Below, piece by piece: positions 1 through 8,813 of a stretch of DNA of 64,000 nucleotides. The notes beneath the pieces are model-generated. The model was not told the DNA's origin and did not search any database. It saw only the letters and a list, made by a program, of their open reading frames with translations. Where the stretch lies: the NCBI GenBank assembly GCA_943370385.1, contig CALRQT020000008.1, positions 62,001 through 126,000 of the forward strand, given 5' to 3'. Both the position numbers and the translations under genes were made by a program. Within the stretch, counting starts at the first letter, position 1. The number at the start of each line of letters is the position of its first letter. Source of the stretch: BAIKAL-G1 sp943370385. GTDB taxonomy: Bacteria > Cyanobacteriota > Cyanobacteriia > PCC-6307 > Cyanobiaceae.

Positions 1-636
1 GCTGATGGCCAGGCAGGCCGCCGCGCTCAGATGCCAGGCGGCCACCTCACTGCTGCGCCAGAGGCCACTGGCCCCCTGCACTGAAAACCCCCGGCGGAAG
101 TGAATCAGAATGCCCGGTCCCACTTCCTTGAGCACGGAGGCATCAAAGCCGCTGTAACTCAACCAAACGCTGAAGCCATAGAGCACGGAGACCAGCAAGT
201 AAAACTGCACAAGCCGCCGCAGCAACGCCTGATCACAGCCCACCTGGAAACCAAGCCACAGGCCCAGGGCCGGTGCCAGGTAGAACCCCACTCCGATTAA
301 GGTCAGCACGGGCTGCTGGAAACGCAAGAACCCATTGAGTCCCTGCAGCACAATCAATCCGGCATAAAACGGCAACCAACGGCGCAACTGGGGAGCCCCC
401 CACAGCATCGCCTCGAGATCCAATCCGCGGCGCTGGTCCATTAACACCAGGGCACAACAGGCCACGGCGATCAACACCAGGCCCACATAGAGGCCGGGCT
501 GGCCGGGGGTGAGCTTGCGGATCGGATCCTGCAGAAAACCCACCAAAACGGAAAGCACCAGCCCATCCCGCCAGTTGCCATCCAGTAACAACACAACCAG
601 CCCACTGGCCAGCAGCAGCAACAGCAGGGTGGTCAT
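1..636 (-). CDS. Polysaccharide polymerase/ligase-like membrane protein, C-terminus cut by window edge
   Basis: The reverse strand reads open from an ATG at 636 to the window edge, giving 212 residues without a stop. The protein opens with a Leu-rich membrane segment (MTTLLLLLLASGLVVLLL) and has further hydrophobic spans around residues 50-65, 88-100, 112-130 and 143-155, as expected for an O-antigen polymerase/ligase or other multi-spanning export protein. The start overlaps the stop of the upstream GT4 gene (ATGA), so it belongs to the same operon. No diagnostic polymerase motif is visible in the part present. The family call rests on topology and on its place at the end of a glycosyltransferase operon. 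It is an inference. Confidence 0.6.
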   Translation of the reverse strand, partial: MTTLLLLLLASGLVVLLLDGNWRDGLVLSVLVGFLQDPIRKLTPGQPGLYVGLVLIAVACCALVLMDQRRGLDLEAMLWGAPQLRRWLPFYAGLIVLQGLNGFLRFQQPVLTLIGVGFYLAPALGLWLGFQVGCDQALLRRLVQFYLLVSVLYGFSVWLSYSGFDASVLKEVGPGILIHFRRGFSVQGASGLWRSSEVAAWHLSAAACLAIS

Positions 637-1775
637 CGCAGCACCTCGCCATAGGCGCTCTGCAACTGGCCGGCGATCGCTGGCCAGGCAAACTGCTCGG
701 CCGCCAGGCGGCGGGCCTCCTGGCGCTGGCTGGGCGTGGGTTTGGCCAGGGCCCGCTCCAGGGTGGCGGCCAACACCTGGGGCTCACTGGCACAAATCAT
801 CGCGGCCCCACTGGAGCTGAGCAGTTCGGCCACGGCCACCTCGGGGGAGAGGATCACCGGCAGGCCGGCCGCCAGGGCCTCAATCGCAGCAATGCCAAAG
901 TTTTCCGAGGCCGAGGGCAGCACAAACCAGTCGGCGGCGGCCAGGGCCTGCCACTTGGCCTCCCCCGCCAAAAACCCGAGCCACTGGCACCGGCTGGCGA
1001 TCCCCAGCTGGTCGGCCTGGCGCTGCAGGGACGCCACGTAGGCGGGTTCACCCTCACCGGCAATCTGCAGGGTCCAGTCGCCCGGCACCTGGGCCAGGGA
1101 GGCGAACAGCTGCTCCAGCTGCTTTTTGGGATGGATGCGCGAGAGAAACAAAAAGCGGGTGGGCCCATCCCCGGATTGGGCCTGGGTGGCCCCTTCTGGT
1201 GGCAGGTGCACCCCCAGGGGAATCACCACGGCCGGGGCGGCCAGGCCGAGATCGGCGCTTTGGTCCCGTTCGGCGTCCGTGGTGACATGCAAGGCCGCCG
1301 CACCATCGAGGTTGCGGCGCTCGATCAACCGCAACATCCAGCGCTTGCGCCGGCTGCTGCGGGCCAGGCTCCAATGGCAGAGCTGGCCGATCGTGCTGAG
1401 CACATAGGGAATCCCCGCCGCTCGCGCCTGGGCCATGGCGCTGGTGGAGGGGTAGGAAAACAGGGCGTGGATATGGAGCAAGTCGTAATCGGCCAGGTGG
1501 GCCGCCAGCCACTGGCTCAGGGCCGGCGCCACGGCGAACTCCCGCAGGGGCGTGATCGGCGGGCTCCAGCGGCCAAAGGCCAGGAGCGGCACCCCGGCGT
1601 GGTCAATCCAGCGGCCCAGGGGCAGGTCGCCCAGCAGGCCTGGCCCATCGTCGTTGGTGGTGAGCAGGGAGGCCTCCACCCCCTGCTGGCGCAGGGCGGC
1701 CGCCATCTCCAGGGCCGCCACCCCGGGACCGCCGCGCCGGGGGCTGATCGAGGGAATCACGTGGAGCACTTTCAT
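633..1775 (-). CDS. Glycosyltransferase family 4 (GT-B fold)
   Basis: This 380-residue GT4 enzyme probably adds a sugar from a nucleotide-sugar donor to a lipid-linked or growing polysaccharide on the cytoplasmic face. The N-terminus MKVLHVIPSISPRRGGPG is a typical GT4 acceptor-domain opening with a glycine-rich loop. The C-terminal Glycos_transf_1 domain starts near residue 205 (FLFLSRIHPKK), and the E-x7-E donor-site motif is at E291/E299 (ASENFGIAAIEA). Its ATG lies in the stop of the upstream GT2 gene (4-base overlap), and its own stop overlaps the start of the next gene. Donor and acceptor cannot be read from the sequence. Confidence 0.85.
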   Translation of the reverse strand: MKVLHVIPSISPRRGGPGVAALEMAAALRQQGVEASLLTTNDDGPGLLGDLPLGRWIDHAGVPLLAFGRWSPPITPLREFAVAPALSQWLAAHLADYDLLHIHALFSYPSTSAMAQARAAGIPYVLSTIGQLCHWSLARSSRRKRWMLRLIERRNLDGAAALHVTTDAERDQSADLGLAAPAVVIPLGVHLPPEGATQAQSGDGPTRFLFLSRIHPKKQLEQLFASLAQVPGDWTLQIAGEGEPAYVASLQRQADQLGIASRCQWLGFLAGEAKWQALAAADWFVLPSASENFGIAAIEALAAGLPVILSPEVAVAELLSSSGAAMICASEPQVLAATLERALAKPTPSQRQEARRLAAEQFAWPAIAGQLQSAYGEVLR

Positions 1776-2770
1776 CGGCGGATAGGGGTAGGACCGGTGG
1801 TGGCGTTGCCCTTGGCGGGCGCTGGGGCCGAGGCATGGCCAGGGCCGGCGGCTCCGGGAATCGGCAAGAGCTGGGGCGGGCGACGGCTGATGCGCCAGGC
1901 CAGCCGCAGGGCCCGCAGTTCACCGAGGAACTTCACCGGGATCAGCCAGGGATGGCGCAGGTGGAAACGGGTGCGCACCTCCCGAAACGGCTTGCGCAGC
2001 AGATACCAGAGGCGATCCCAGCCCCGGGCGCAGCGCAGGGCGAAATAGCCATCCCCCACCCCGTGGTGGGGAGAGGCGCTGGCCAGGTGGCCGCCGGCGG
2101 ATCGGGTGCCGCCCGAACTGGCGGCCAGGTGGTGCAGGGCCGCCTCGGGCTCAAAACGGATACGCCCACCAGCCGCCACCAGCCGCTTGGCCAATTCCGA
2201 TTCGAAGCGCGACGCCACCGGTGGCGGGAAACTCTCGTTGAAGCCGCCGAGGGCGAGGATGCGCTCCCGTTTAACGCTGAGGTTGCCGGCCATGGCGTTT
2301 TCAATCCAGGCACCGCAGGTGCGATGGAACGGAAAGTCGAGGTCCCGCCAGAAGGGGGAGCGGTGATGGCGCTGGGGCAGGTCAGCGGGCACCTGGCCGG
2401 GTTGCAGGATCTGACCCACCACCGCCCAGGCCTCCGGGTAACGGCTGTGGCAATCGATGTGACCCTGCACCAACCCCGGCAGGGGCACGATGTCGTCATC
2501 GAGGAAGAGCACCAGCTCGCCGCGGGCTGACACCAAACCCCGATTCATCGCCCCAACCAAATGGGGCTTCGCAAGACGCTGCCAGCCAATCAGGCCCTGG
2601 TCGTGCCATTGCTGTAGGGCCCAGGTGGTGGCGGGTTCATGGCGTTCGCTCTGGTCGATCACCAGCAGCTCCGTAGGACCATCGAGCTGGGCCAACTGGG
2701 GCAGCAGGGTGCCAATCGTGTCGATCAGAACCTGCTCACGCCGGTAGGTGGCGATCACAACGCTGAACAT
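1772..2770 (-). CDS. Glycosyltransferase family 2
   Basis: This 332-residue GT-A type transferase has the nucleotide-binding start FSVVIATYRREQVLIDTI, an aspartate at about residue 39 (LVIDQS) and the metal-binding acidic run DDD at 91-93 (VLFLDDDIVPLPG). The C-terminal third is basic and lacks clear membrane spans, which suggests a peripheral enzyme. The gene overlaps the upstream GT4 by 16 bases and the downstream GT4 by 4 bases. It presumably adds one residue of the repeat unit. The specific linkage is unknown. Confidence 0.85.
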   Translation of the reverse strand: MFSVVIATYRREQVLIDTIGTLLPQLAQLDGPTELLVIDQSERHEPATTWALQQWHDQGLIGWQRLAKPHLVGAMNRGLVSARGELVLFLDDDIVPLPGLVQGHIDCHSRYPEAWAVVGQILQPGQVPADLPQRHHRSPFWRDLDFPFHRTCGAWIENAMAGNLSVKRERILALGGFNESFPPPVASRFESELAKRLVAAGGRIRFEPEAALHHLAASSGGTRSAGGHLASASPHHGVGDGYFALRCARGWDRLWYLLRKPFREVRTRFHLRHPWLIPVKFLGELRALRLAWRISRRPPQLLPIPGAAGPGHASAPAPAKGNATTGPTPIRR

Positions 2771-3963
2771 GGCGCTCCCTGCAGGGCCTGCTGCATCTGG
2801 GCCATGGAGACCTGGTAACTCCAGGCCGCCACCATCTGGCGGGCCGACGCCCCCATCGCCCGAACCTGGTCTGGCTGCTCCGCCAGGTGCTGGAGCTGCT
2901 TCGCCAGGGTCGCAGCATCACCGTTGTCGAAGCGCAGGCCATTGCGACCGGGCTCGATCAATTCCTCGCCCGCCCCCACGCCCGCGGCCGCCAACACCGG
3001 CAACCCACAGGCCATGGCCTCATTCACCGACACCCCCCAGGGTTCGTCGGGACAGGGATGCACAAACACATCGGCGTAGCCGTACCACTGGGGCAGGGCG
3101 CTATAGGCCACATAGCCCGGGGAATGGACCAGGGGCTTGATCGGCGCGATCGCCTGCTGCACCAACCCCTGCAAGGGGCCATCCCCCACCAGCAGCAGCC
3201 GCGCCCGGGGGCAAGGGCGCTGCAGCTGGGCAAAGGCCCGCACCAGGGTGAGCGGATCCTCCCGGGCTGTCCATTTCAAGATGCCGAGCACCACAAAGGT
3301 GTCGGTAGGCCAACCACGCTCGGTAAGCCATTGGGCCCGGCCGCTGCGTTCCACCGCCGAGCGACTGGCGAACCAGTGGTTATCCACAGCGTAGGCGAAG
3401 CGATAGCTGGGCCGATCCGTACCGGAGAGCTCCCGCAGATAGGCCAGGGCCTGGTTGCCCACCGGATGCCAACTGTGGAAAAGCCGCTGAATCCGGCCCA
3501 CGGCCTGGCGCCGCAACCAACCCCGCCAACCGATCAGGTGGGTATGGCGAAGGGTGTTATCGGAGCGCAAGCCGATGCGTTGACCCCGGAGCCGCAACAA
3601 CAGGGCCAAGAGCAGCTGGAAGCGGGGGTAATAGCCCGCCACAATCACCAGATCGGGCTTCAACGAGCGAATCCAACGGGCTAGCCGCCAGGCCTGCAAG
3701 GGCGACTGGCCCTGGAGCACCCATTGGTCGTAGGAGCCGCTCGCCAGGTGGTCCCAACGGGGCGCAAAACCGAGTTCGTCATCGGCACCCTGGAGGGCCG
3801 CGGTATAAATCACCCGCAACGGATAGGCCGCGGAACTGGCGATAGCCCGATACAAAGGCGCATCGAACTGGGTTTCCCGGTTTTGCACGATCACCAAACC
3901 ACCCAATCGCTCTAACGGGGCGGATGAATCACGCCGGTTGGGATTGGGCTGGAGGAGGGTCAC
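2755..3963 (-). CDS. Glycosyltransferase family 4
   Basis: This 402-residue GT-B enzyme starts with GTG. The N-terminal half carries the acceptor domain (GGLVIVQNRETQFDAPLYR). The C-terminal donor domain starts near residue 223 (FVVLGILKWTAREDP) and has E-x7-E at E307/E315 (DEPWGVSVNEA). A 75-bp gap separates it from the GT2 upstream, the only sizeable gap in this operon. Start choice is uncertain: homologous sequence begins near residue 20, so the first 20 residues may not be translated. Role: addition of a sugar during surface polysaccharide assembly, inferred from family and context. Confidence 0.83.
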   Translation of the reverse strand: MTLLQPNPNRRDSSAPLERLGGLVIVQNRETQFDAPLYRAIASSAAYPLRVIYTAALQGADDELGFAPRWDHLASGSYDQWVLQGQSPLQAWRLARWIRSLKPDLVIVAGYYPRFQLLLALLLRLRGQRIGLRSDNTLRHTHLIGWRGWLRRQAVGRIQRLFHSWHPVGNQALAYLRELSGTDRPSYRFAYAVDNHWFASRSAVERSGRAQWLTERGWPTDTFVVLGILKWTAREDPLTLVRAFAQLQRPCPRARLLLVGDGPLQGLVQQAIAPIKPLVHSPGYVAYSALPQWYGYADVFVHPCPDEPWGVSVNEAMACGLPVLAAAGVGAGEELIEPGRNGLRFDNGDAATLAKQLQHLAEQPDQVRAMGASARQMVAAWSYQVSMAQMQQALQGAPCSAL

Positions 3964-4038
3964 CTAGGGCTACCGCGGTAAGGACCACCTTGGTCGCAGT
4001 CCAGCAATGAGGGGTGAGCCGGAGGTAAATCTGCGGCA

Positions 4039-5064
4039 TCAAGGCTGCAGTCCCGGGGTGGGCCCAACCAGCGGGGGACTGGCAACCAGCAAGGGCCCCG
4101 CCTGGACTAGGCGTAGCCAGGCCTTGGCGAGCCAGGGGGCCGAGCGAATCGCCTCCAGGAAATAGGCGATGCAACGGCGATTGCCCCGACGCCGTAAACA
4201 TTCGCCAATAAAATAGGCTCCCTCGCTGGCCCGCTGATCAAATGGTCTCCACCCCAACCAGCGGCACAATGGGTGCTTGGACTGGGAGATGGGAGGTCGA
4301 ATTAGGGCTGCCTCCCGTAACCAAGGGGCCTCACTTTCGCCCCTGGAACGGGCCCCATAACAGGCCAAAGACAACCGGGCAATCTGCTGTTGCTCCCGCC
4401 AACGGCGCGACGAAATACCGCCCACAAACAGGCGGGTGCTGTAAAGCACCTGGGGGCAATGGAAGAAGGTTCCCAGCGGTGCCAGCCGATACCAGAGATC
4501 CCAATCCTGGCCGTAATAGAACGCGCTGCGATAGCCACCGGCCGCCAGATAGGCGCTGCGACGCATCATCACGGAACCGTGGTGAGGAATATCAAACTCC
4601 AGGCCCCACTCCGGCATGACGCCGTTCACCCAGGCCGGCGCCACCATCGGCTGGCCCCGTTGCTTGGTCAGCAGGGGCTCCCAGGCGGGTCCATACACCG
4701 CCACATCGGAGGTCACCAGCACGCAATCGCCATGGTCTTGCAGCACACGCCATTGGCGGCTTAAGCGCTCGGGTTCCATGCGATCACCCACATCAATGCG
4801 GGCAAGGGCCTCGCCCCGGGCCAGCTGGCAACCCCTGATCAGGGCCCGGGTCAGGCCGCCATGGGGAAGGCAAACCAGCCGCAAGCGCGGATCCGCCCCG
4901 GCCCGCTGGCGCAGGTCCACCAGGGTGCCCGGAGCCTGGGGCCCATCGGCCACCAGCAGGCATTCCAAGTCCACCCCCTGCTGGCCCAGGATCGAATCGA
5001 GACTGTCAAACAGGGCCTCCTGCTCGCCGTAAACGGCCATCACCACCGAAATTTGTGGGATCAC
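4039..5064 (-). CDS. Glycosyltransferase family 2
   Basis: The chosen GTG start at 5064 overlaps the stop of the upstream gene as GTGA and places the conserved GT2 opening (IPQISVVMAVYGEQEALFD) at the N-terminus. A longer open frame to 5157 only adds residues inside the upstream gene. The 341-residue protein has D40 (LLVADGP) and a divergent metal-binding segment IDVGD at 90-94 in place of a canonical DXD. No membrane span is evident. The end of the protein is hydrophobic and low in motif content. It is one of several GT2 enzymes here that could each add one sugar of the repeat unit. Confidence 0.82.
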   Translation of the reverse strand: MIPQISVVMAVYGEQEALFDSLDSILGQQGVDLECLLVADGPQAPGTLVDLRQRAGADPRLRLVCLPHGGLTRALIRGCQLARGEALARIDVGDRMEPERLSRQWRVLQDHGDCVLVTSDVAVYGPAWEPLLTKQRGQPMVAPAWVNGVMPEWGLEFDIPHHGSVMMRRSAYLAAGGYRSAFYYGQDWDLWYRLAPLGTFFHCPQVLYSTRLFVGGISSRRWREQQQIARLSLACYGARSRGESEAPWLREAALIRPPISQSKHPLCRWLGWRPFDQRASEGAYFIGECLRRRGNRRCIAYFLEAIRSAPWLAKAWLRLVQAGPLLVASPPLVGPTPGLQP

Positions 5065-6116
5065 GGCAGCACCACCCCGATCGGCCTGACGCTGCGCACA
5101 ACGGTCCGCACCAGGGCGCCAAGGGTCAGGCGCGGTTGGCGCCAGAGCCGCTGCCAAGGGGAGGCCCGCACGGCCATGGCCAGAATTAGGGCGGCCTGCT
5201 GGCCCTGGCCCTTCCCTAGAGCCTCGGCCAGGTAGCTCCAGAGAATGGCACTGAGGCTGCGGCGAAAACAGCAGCGATAGCGCCGTTCAAACACCGCCGT
5301 AAACGTGGTGAAGAGTTGCTGGCTCCGGCGAGCCTTAGCCAAGGGCCCCAGGGGCGACCAAACCCCACCTCCATGGAGCCGGTAGACCGACATGCAACGG
5401 TCGATCACGCCGGCGGGGCCATGGCGGGCCGCCAGTAGATACAAAGGACGATCAAGGCAGTATTGGCCAAAGATCCAGGCGGGTAATTCCAGGGCTGTAC
5501 GCCGCATCAGCACCGCCGAAAAGTGAAAGCTGTAGCTGCCAATCAAATCCGTAAAGCTCAAGGAGCTGGCCTCGCCCGCCGGCCCGATTTCCTTGCAATC
5601 CTGCCCTGACGACAACTCCCTGCCATCAAAGATGCGGGTGCGACCGCCACAGAAGGCCAGCTCCGGTTGGCGCTGCAATAACTGCACCTGGCGCTCGAGC
5701 TTGCTGGGATCACTCCACCAATCGTCGCCCTCAAGAAAGGCCACAAAACTGCCCCGAGCAGCCGTGGCAAGCCTCTCAAAATTGCGGTGAAAGCCGAGGG
5801 GTCCAGCCACACTTTCAAACACCCAGATTCGGCCGGGATAGGCGGCCGCCGCAGCCCAGGCCACAGCGGCAGTCTGATCCGTCGATCCATCTTCACCGAT
5901 CAACAGTTCGCAGCGGTCAAAGAGGGTTTGGGCGATCACTGAATCAATCGCTTGTTGCAAGAAGGCGCCATGGTTGCGCGTCAGCATCAACACGCTCACC
6001 AGGGGCTCAATCCCTGGGGCTGGATCGGGTGGGGCTGGAGGGGATTGAAGTTGAATAGGTTGGTCCCGATTGGATGGTGGCCGCGGATCGGGTGCAGGGA
6101 TCATTGCGGATGGCAT
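5061..6116 (-). CDS. Glycosyltransferase family 2 (EGDDWW type)
   Basis: This 351-residue protein is placed at the ATG at 6116. A TTG at 6131 would overlap the upstream stop, but the G-rich Shine-Dalgarno stretch between 6117 and 6129 fits the ATG better. A proline-rich N-terminal segment of about 35 residues precedes the GT2 core (LVSVLMLTRNHGAFLQQ). Acidic residues are E75-D76 (IGEDGSTD) and the metal site is EGDD at 129-132. It resembles the GT2 at 7773-8813 in motif spelling (VSVLML-NH, EGDD-W, PSKL), so the two look like paralogues. A cytoplasmic sugar transferase of the operon. Confidence 0.85.
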   Translation of the reverse strand: MPSAMIPAPDPRPPSNRDQPIQLQSPPAPPDPAPGIEPLVSVLMLTRNHGAFLQQAIDSVIAQTLFDRCELLIGEDGSTDQTAAVAWAAAAAYPGRIWVFESVAGPLGFHRNFERLATAARGSFVAFLEGDDWWSDPSKLERQVQLLQRQPELAFCGGRTRIFDGRELSSGQDCKEIGPAGEASSLSFTDLIGSYSFHFSAVLMRRTALELPAWIFGQYCLDRPLYLLAARHGPAGVIDRCMSVYRLHGGGVWSPLGPLAKARRSQQLFTTFTAVFERRYRCCFRRSLSAILWSYLAEALGKGQGQQAALILAMAVRASPWQRLWRQPRLTLGALVRTVVRSVRPIGVVLP

Positions 6117-6127
6117 AACAACCCCCC

Positions 6128-7105
6128 TCAAGCCCGGGCCAGGGCCGCCAGCCGCGCGGCGGATCGGGGCCCCAAGGCACGGCGGAGGGCGGCGTAGGTC
6201 TGGCGTTTCCAGGCCCGTCCCTCCCAGATCAGATCACTGAGACGCAACAACTGATCGCCCTGTTGTTGTTCACCCAAGCCATGGAGATCCCGGGCCCGCA
6301 TGAAACACCAGCGGGCAAGATGGTCCAGCTCTGGCGCCTGGGGACGCACACCGGCCAGCAGGGCGCAGGCATAGAGCCGGGGCAAAAACTGGGCCTCATC
6401 GCGCAGGTACGCATGGGCCGGACCGCGCGACACCCGCTCAGCAGAAGCATGGTCCCGCTGCACCGACACCTCGCTGCCGCAATGGATCAAGCGGGCCCCA
6501 AGTGCCCCCATGCGCGCCTCCAGATCCCAATCCTCCGGACGAAACGGGGGCCAGGCGCCCGCAGCATCGCTGATCCAACGGCGAAATAGGGGCGTATGGG
6601 TATGCCACCAACGATCCACCAACAAAGCCGGAAACAGCTGGTCATGGCTTTGGGCCGTCTGGCGACTGGGGTTGGCTAAGAGCTGGCCAGCGCCATCCAC
6701 CACGATGGAGGTGCCATAGGCAATGGCGCACTCCGGATGGGCCTCCAGGGCGGCAATCTGGTCGCGGAATTTATGGGGCAGCAGCCAATCATCGCTATCG
6801 AGATATTGGATGTAGGCGCCCCGGGCCTGGAGCCGGCCCCTTTCCCGCGCCGCGCCAGGGCCGGCATTGGCCTGATGGATCACTCGGATCCGCCGCGGAT
6901 CCTGGCGCCGAAGAGACTCGAGCACCACGGCGGTGCCATCGGTGGACCCATCATTCACCAGCAACACTTCCAGGTTGCTATGGCTTTGGTGGAGCACACT
7001 CTCCACCGCCGCCGTCACGAGCTCAGGACGGTTGTAGACCGGAATAATGGTGCTAACCAGGGAGGAAGGAGTTAGCGATGAAGCGATCATTGATGACGTT
7101 GTCAT
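6128..7105 (-). CDS. Glycosyltransferase family 2 (DSDDW type)
   Basis: This 325-residue GT2 enzyme has the textbook family A layout: STIIPVYNRPELVTAAVESV at the nucleotide-binding fold, ND at 51-52 (LLVNDGSTDGT) and a DSDD metal site at 103-106 (YLDSDDWLLPHKF). The ATG overlaps the stop of the acetyltransferase gene (ATGA). The stop lies just before the next GT2 start. It is the most canonical GT2 of the cluster. Donor sugar unknown. Confidence 0.87.
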   Translation of the reverse strand: MTTSSMIASSLTPSSLVSTIIPVYNRPELVTAAVESVLHQSHSNLEVLLVNDGSTDGTAVVLESLRRQDPRRIRVIHQANAGPGAARERGRLQARGAYIQYLDSDDWLLPHKFRDQIAALEAHPECAIAYGTSIVVDGAGQLLANPSRQTAQSHDQLFPALLVDRWWHTHTPLFRRWISDAAGAWPPFRPEDWDLEARMGALGARLIHCGSEVSVQRDHASAERVSRGPAHAYLRDEAQFLPRLYACALLAGVRPQAPELDHLARWCFMRARDLHGLGEQQQGDQLLRLSDLIWEGRAWKRQTYAALRRALGPRSAARLAALARA

Positions 7106-7773
7106 AGGTAAGGCTCATCAACGAGACGGGTGCGAATCAAACGGGCCGGTGTTCCATAAACAACCACGCCATCGGGCCAATCGCTGAGCACCAGCGATCC
7201 CATGCCAATCACCGTATCGCTGCCGATACTGACGCGGTGTCGAATCGCAGAAGCGAGACCGATTGCACTGCGAGCGCCAATCGAAACATCACCTCCAGTG
7301 ATCACCCCCGGCGCCAGACTGGCAAAGGCGCCCATCTGGCCATCGTGGTCGATGGAGCAGCGGGTATTCAGTAAACAGCCCATGCCAATGATCGAGCCCG
7401 GCCCCACATGGGCCAGGGGCATGATGATTGTGCCGGCACCAATACTGACCCCGTGGGCGATCACTGCTGAAGGATCAATCAACACAGGGAAAGTCACCCC
7501 CGGGCAAGCCTGACTAACCTTGGCCATCATCACGTTCCGTTGGTAATTATCACCAATGGCCACCAACACATGCCCAACGCCATGGGAGTCACAGATCGCG
7601 GCCAAGTCGGCAACTCCCCCCAAGATCGGATAGCCATGGCAATGACTCCCCTGGGGCACGTAGGAATCAATCAAGCCAACCACCCGATAGGCCGCCAAGC
7701 GCTGCATCACCGCGAGCACGGCATGGGCTTGGCCGGAGGAGCCCACCAGAATCAGGGGGGGTAGCGTCACCAT
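7102..7773 (-). CDS. PglD/VioB-type sugar O/N-acyltransferase (left-handed beta helix)
   Basis: The real start is the ATG at 7773, which shares one base with the TGA of the upstream gene (TGATG). The 223-residue product starts with a short Rossmann-like PglD_N domain (LILVGSSGQAHAV) followed by hexapeptide repeats from about residue 100 (DPSAVIAHGVSIGAG). The catalytic-type histidine is H143 (CSIDHDG). The family acetylates amino groups of UDP- or dTDP-4-amino-4,6-dideoxy sugars using acetyl-CoA. With the DegT aminotransferase two genes upstream, the likely job is N-acetylation of the amino sugar that enzyme makes. That pairing is inference. Confidence 0.82.
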   Translation of the reverse strand: MVTLPPLILVGSSGQAHAVLAVMQRLAAYRVVGLIDSYVPQGSHCHGYPILGGVADLAAICDSHGVGHVLVAIGDNYQRNVMMAKVSQACPGVTFPVLIDPSAVIAHGVSIGAGTIIMPLAHVGPGSIIGMGCLLNTRCSIDHDGQMGAFASLAPGVITGGDVSIGARSAIGLASAIRHRVSIGSDTVIGMGSLVLSDWPDGVVVYGTPARLIRTRLVDEPYL

Positions 7774-8813
7774 CAACCCGCCTCCGTCAAACGCCGGCTT
7801 CGCATCGGCAGCGCCTGGGCCGCCGTGGCCTTGATCAACAGCAGAAACTGCCAGCCGGTGAGCAGCAGCAAACCCAGGGTGAACCGCTTCGAGCGTTGCA
7901 CCATGGCGGGCCCCTCCCGCCATAACAGCAACACCGAAGCGTGCCAATGGCCCCAGGGATCCTCTGGCGTCAACTGCCAATCAAGCCGATAACACCAGAA
8001 CTCCCGATCCACCAGTTCCGATCGATAACGACCTTGGAAATAGCTCTCCAAGACCCCAATGCACTCGCGGGTGTCCTGGAGCCGCTGCTGGCGGGAAATC
8101 CCCGTCCAAATACCGTCACCGTGGCGGCGGTAATAGGACATGTCCTGGTTGAGATAACCACAATCACCGCGCTGGGCCAAATGGCCGATCAACAGACTGT
8201 CATGGGCGGCGTTGGGAAAGCGGGGGAAGGGAATCGCCAGCTCCTTGCGAAACATCAGGCTGGAGGTATGGATCGGATAGCGGCGCAACAAATCGGCCAA
8301 TTGGAGGCAGCCATCGGCGCCAAGCCGATTGATGCGATTCAAGGTGGCGGTGGCCACCATCCCATAGCCCGGATTAGCCCCAATCAAATCCTGCTGCTGC
8401 TGGAGCTTGCTCGGCTCAATCCAGTAGTCGTCCCCCTCCAGCAGAGCCACCAGCGGCGCCCTGCAGCGAAACAACACCCGCAAGAAGTTACGCGGGATGC
8501 CCACATTGCTAGCCGACGTAATCAGGCGTATCGTGGCGGGATACTGGCTTTGCAGCTGCTTACAGAGCTCTAATGTGCCGTCGCTAGAGCCATCATCGCC
8601 AATCAGCAGCTCAAAGGGCTTCTCAGTGCGTTGGGCCAACACACTCGCCACCGCCTGCTCAATGTAGCGGCAATGGTTATAAGTCAACATCAACACACTG
8701 ACCGCTGGCGTCTCCACTAACTCCAGGGAACTGGACCATTCCTCCGCAGGAATCTGGCCGATCTCGTCTGCAAACCACCAGCCCGCCTCCGGCCAGCGCC
8801 AGGTGGCGGTCAT
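7773..8813 (-). CDS. Glycosyltransferase family 2 (EGDDYW type)
   Basis: The start ATG at 8813 overlaps the aminotransferase stop (ATGA). A longer frame to 8879 lies within that gene and is not used. The 346-residue product has the GT2 fold from about residue 37 (AVSVLMLTYNHCRYIEQ), DD at 73-74 (IGDDGSSDGT) and the metal site EGDD at 126-129. The C-terminal end is hydrophobic (about residues 312-332), perhaps a membrane anchor. It is the closest relative in the window of the 5061-6116 GT2. Confidence 0.85.
   Translation of the reverse strand: MTATWRWPEAGWWFADEIGQIPAEEWSSSLELVETPAVSVLMLTYNHCRYIEQAVASVLAQRTEKPFELLIGDDGSSDGTLELCKQLQSQYPATIRLITSASNVGIPRNFLRVLFRCRAPLVALLEGDDYWIEPSKLQQQQDLIGANPGYGMVATATLNRINRLGADGCLQLADLLRRYPIHTSSLMFRKELAIPFPRFPNAAHDSLLIGHLAQRGDCGYLNQDMSYYRRHGDGIWTGISRQQRLQDTRECIGVLESYFQGRYRSELVDREFWCYRLDWQLTPEDPWGHWHASVLLLWREGPAMVQRSKRFTLGLLLLTGWQFLLLIKATAAQALPMRSRRLTEAG

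Noticed and set aside
1131..2048. A 305-residue plus-strand frame across two glycosyltransferase genes
   Set aside because: Antisense shadow of the GT4 and GT2 genes, which have clear catalytic motifs and overlapping stop/start codons.
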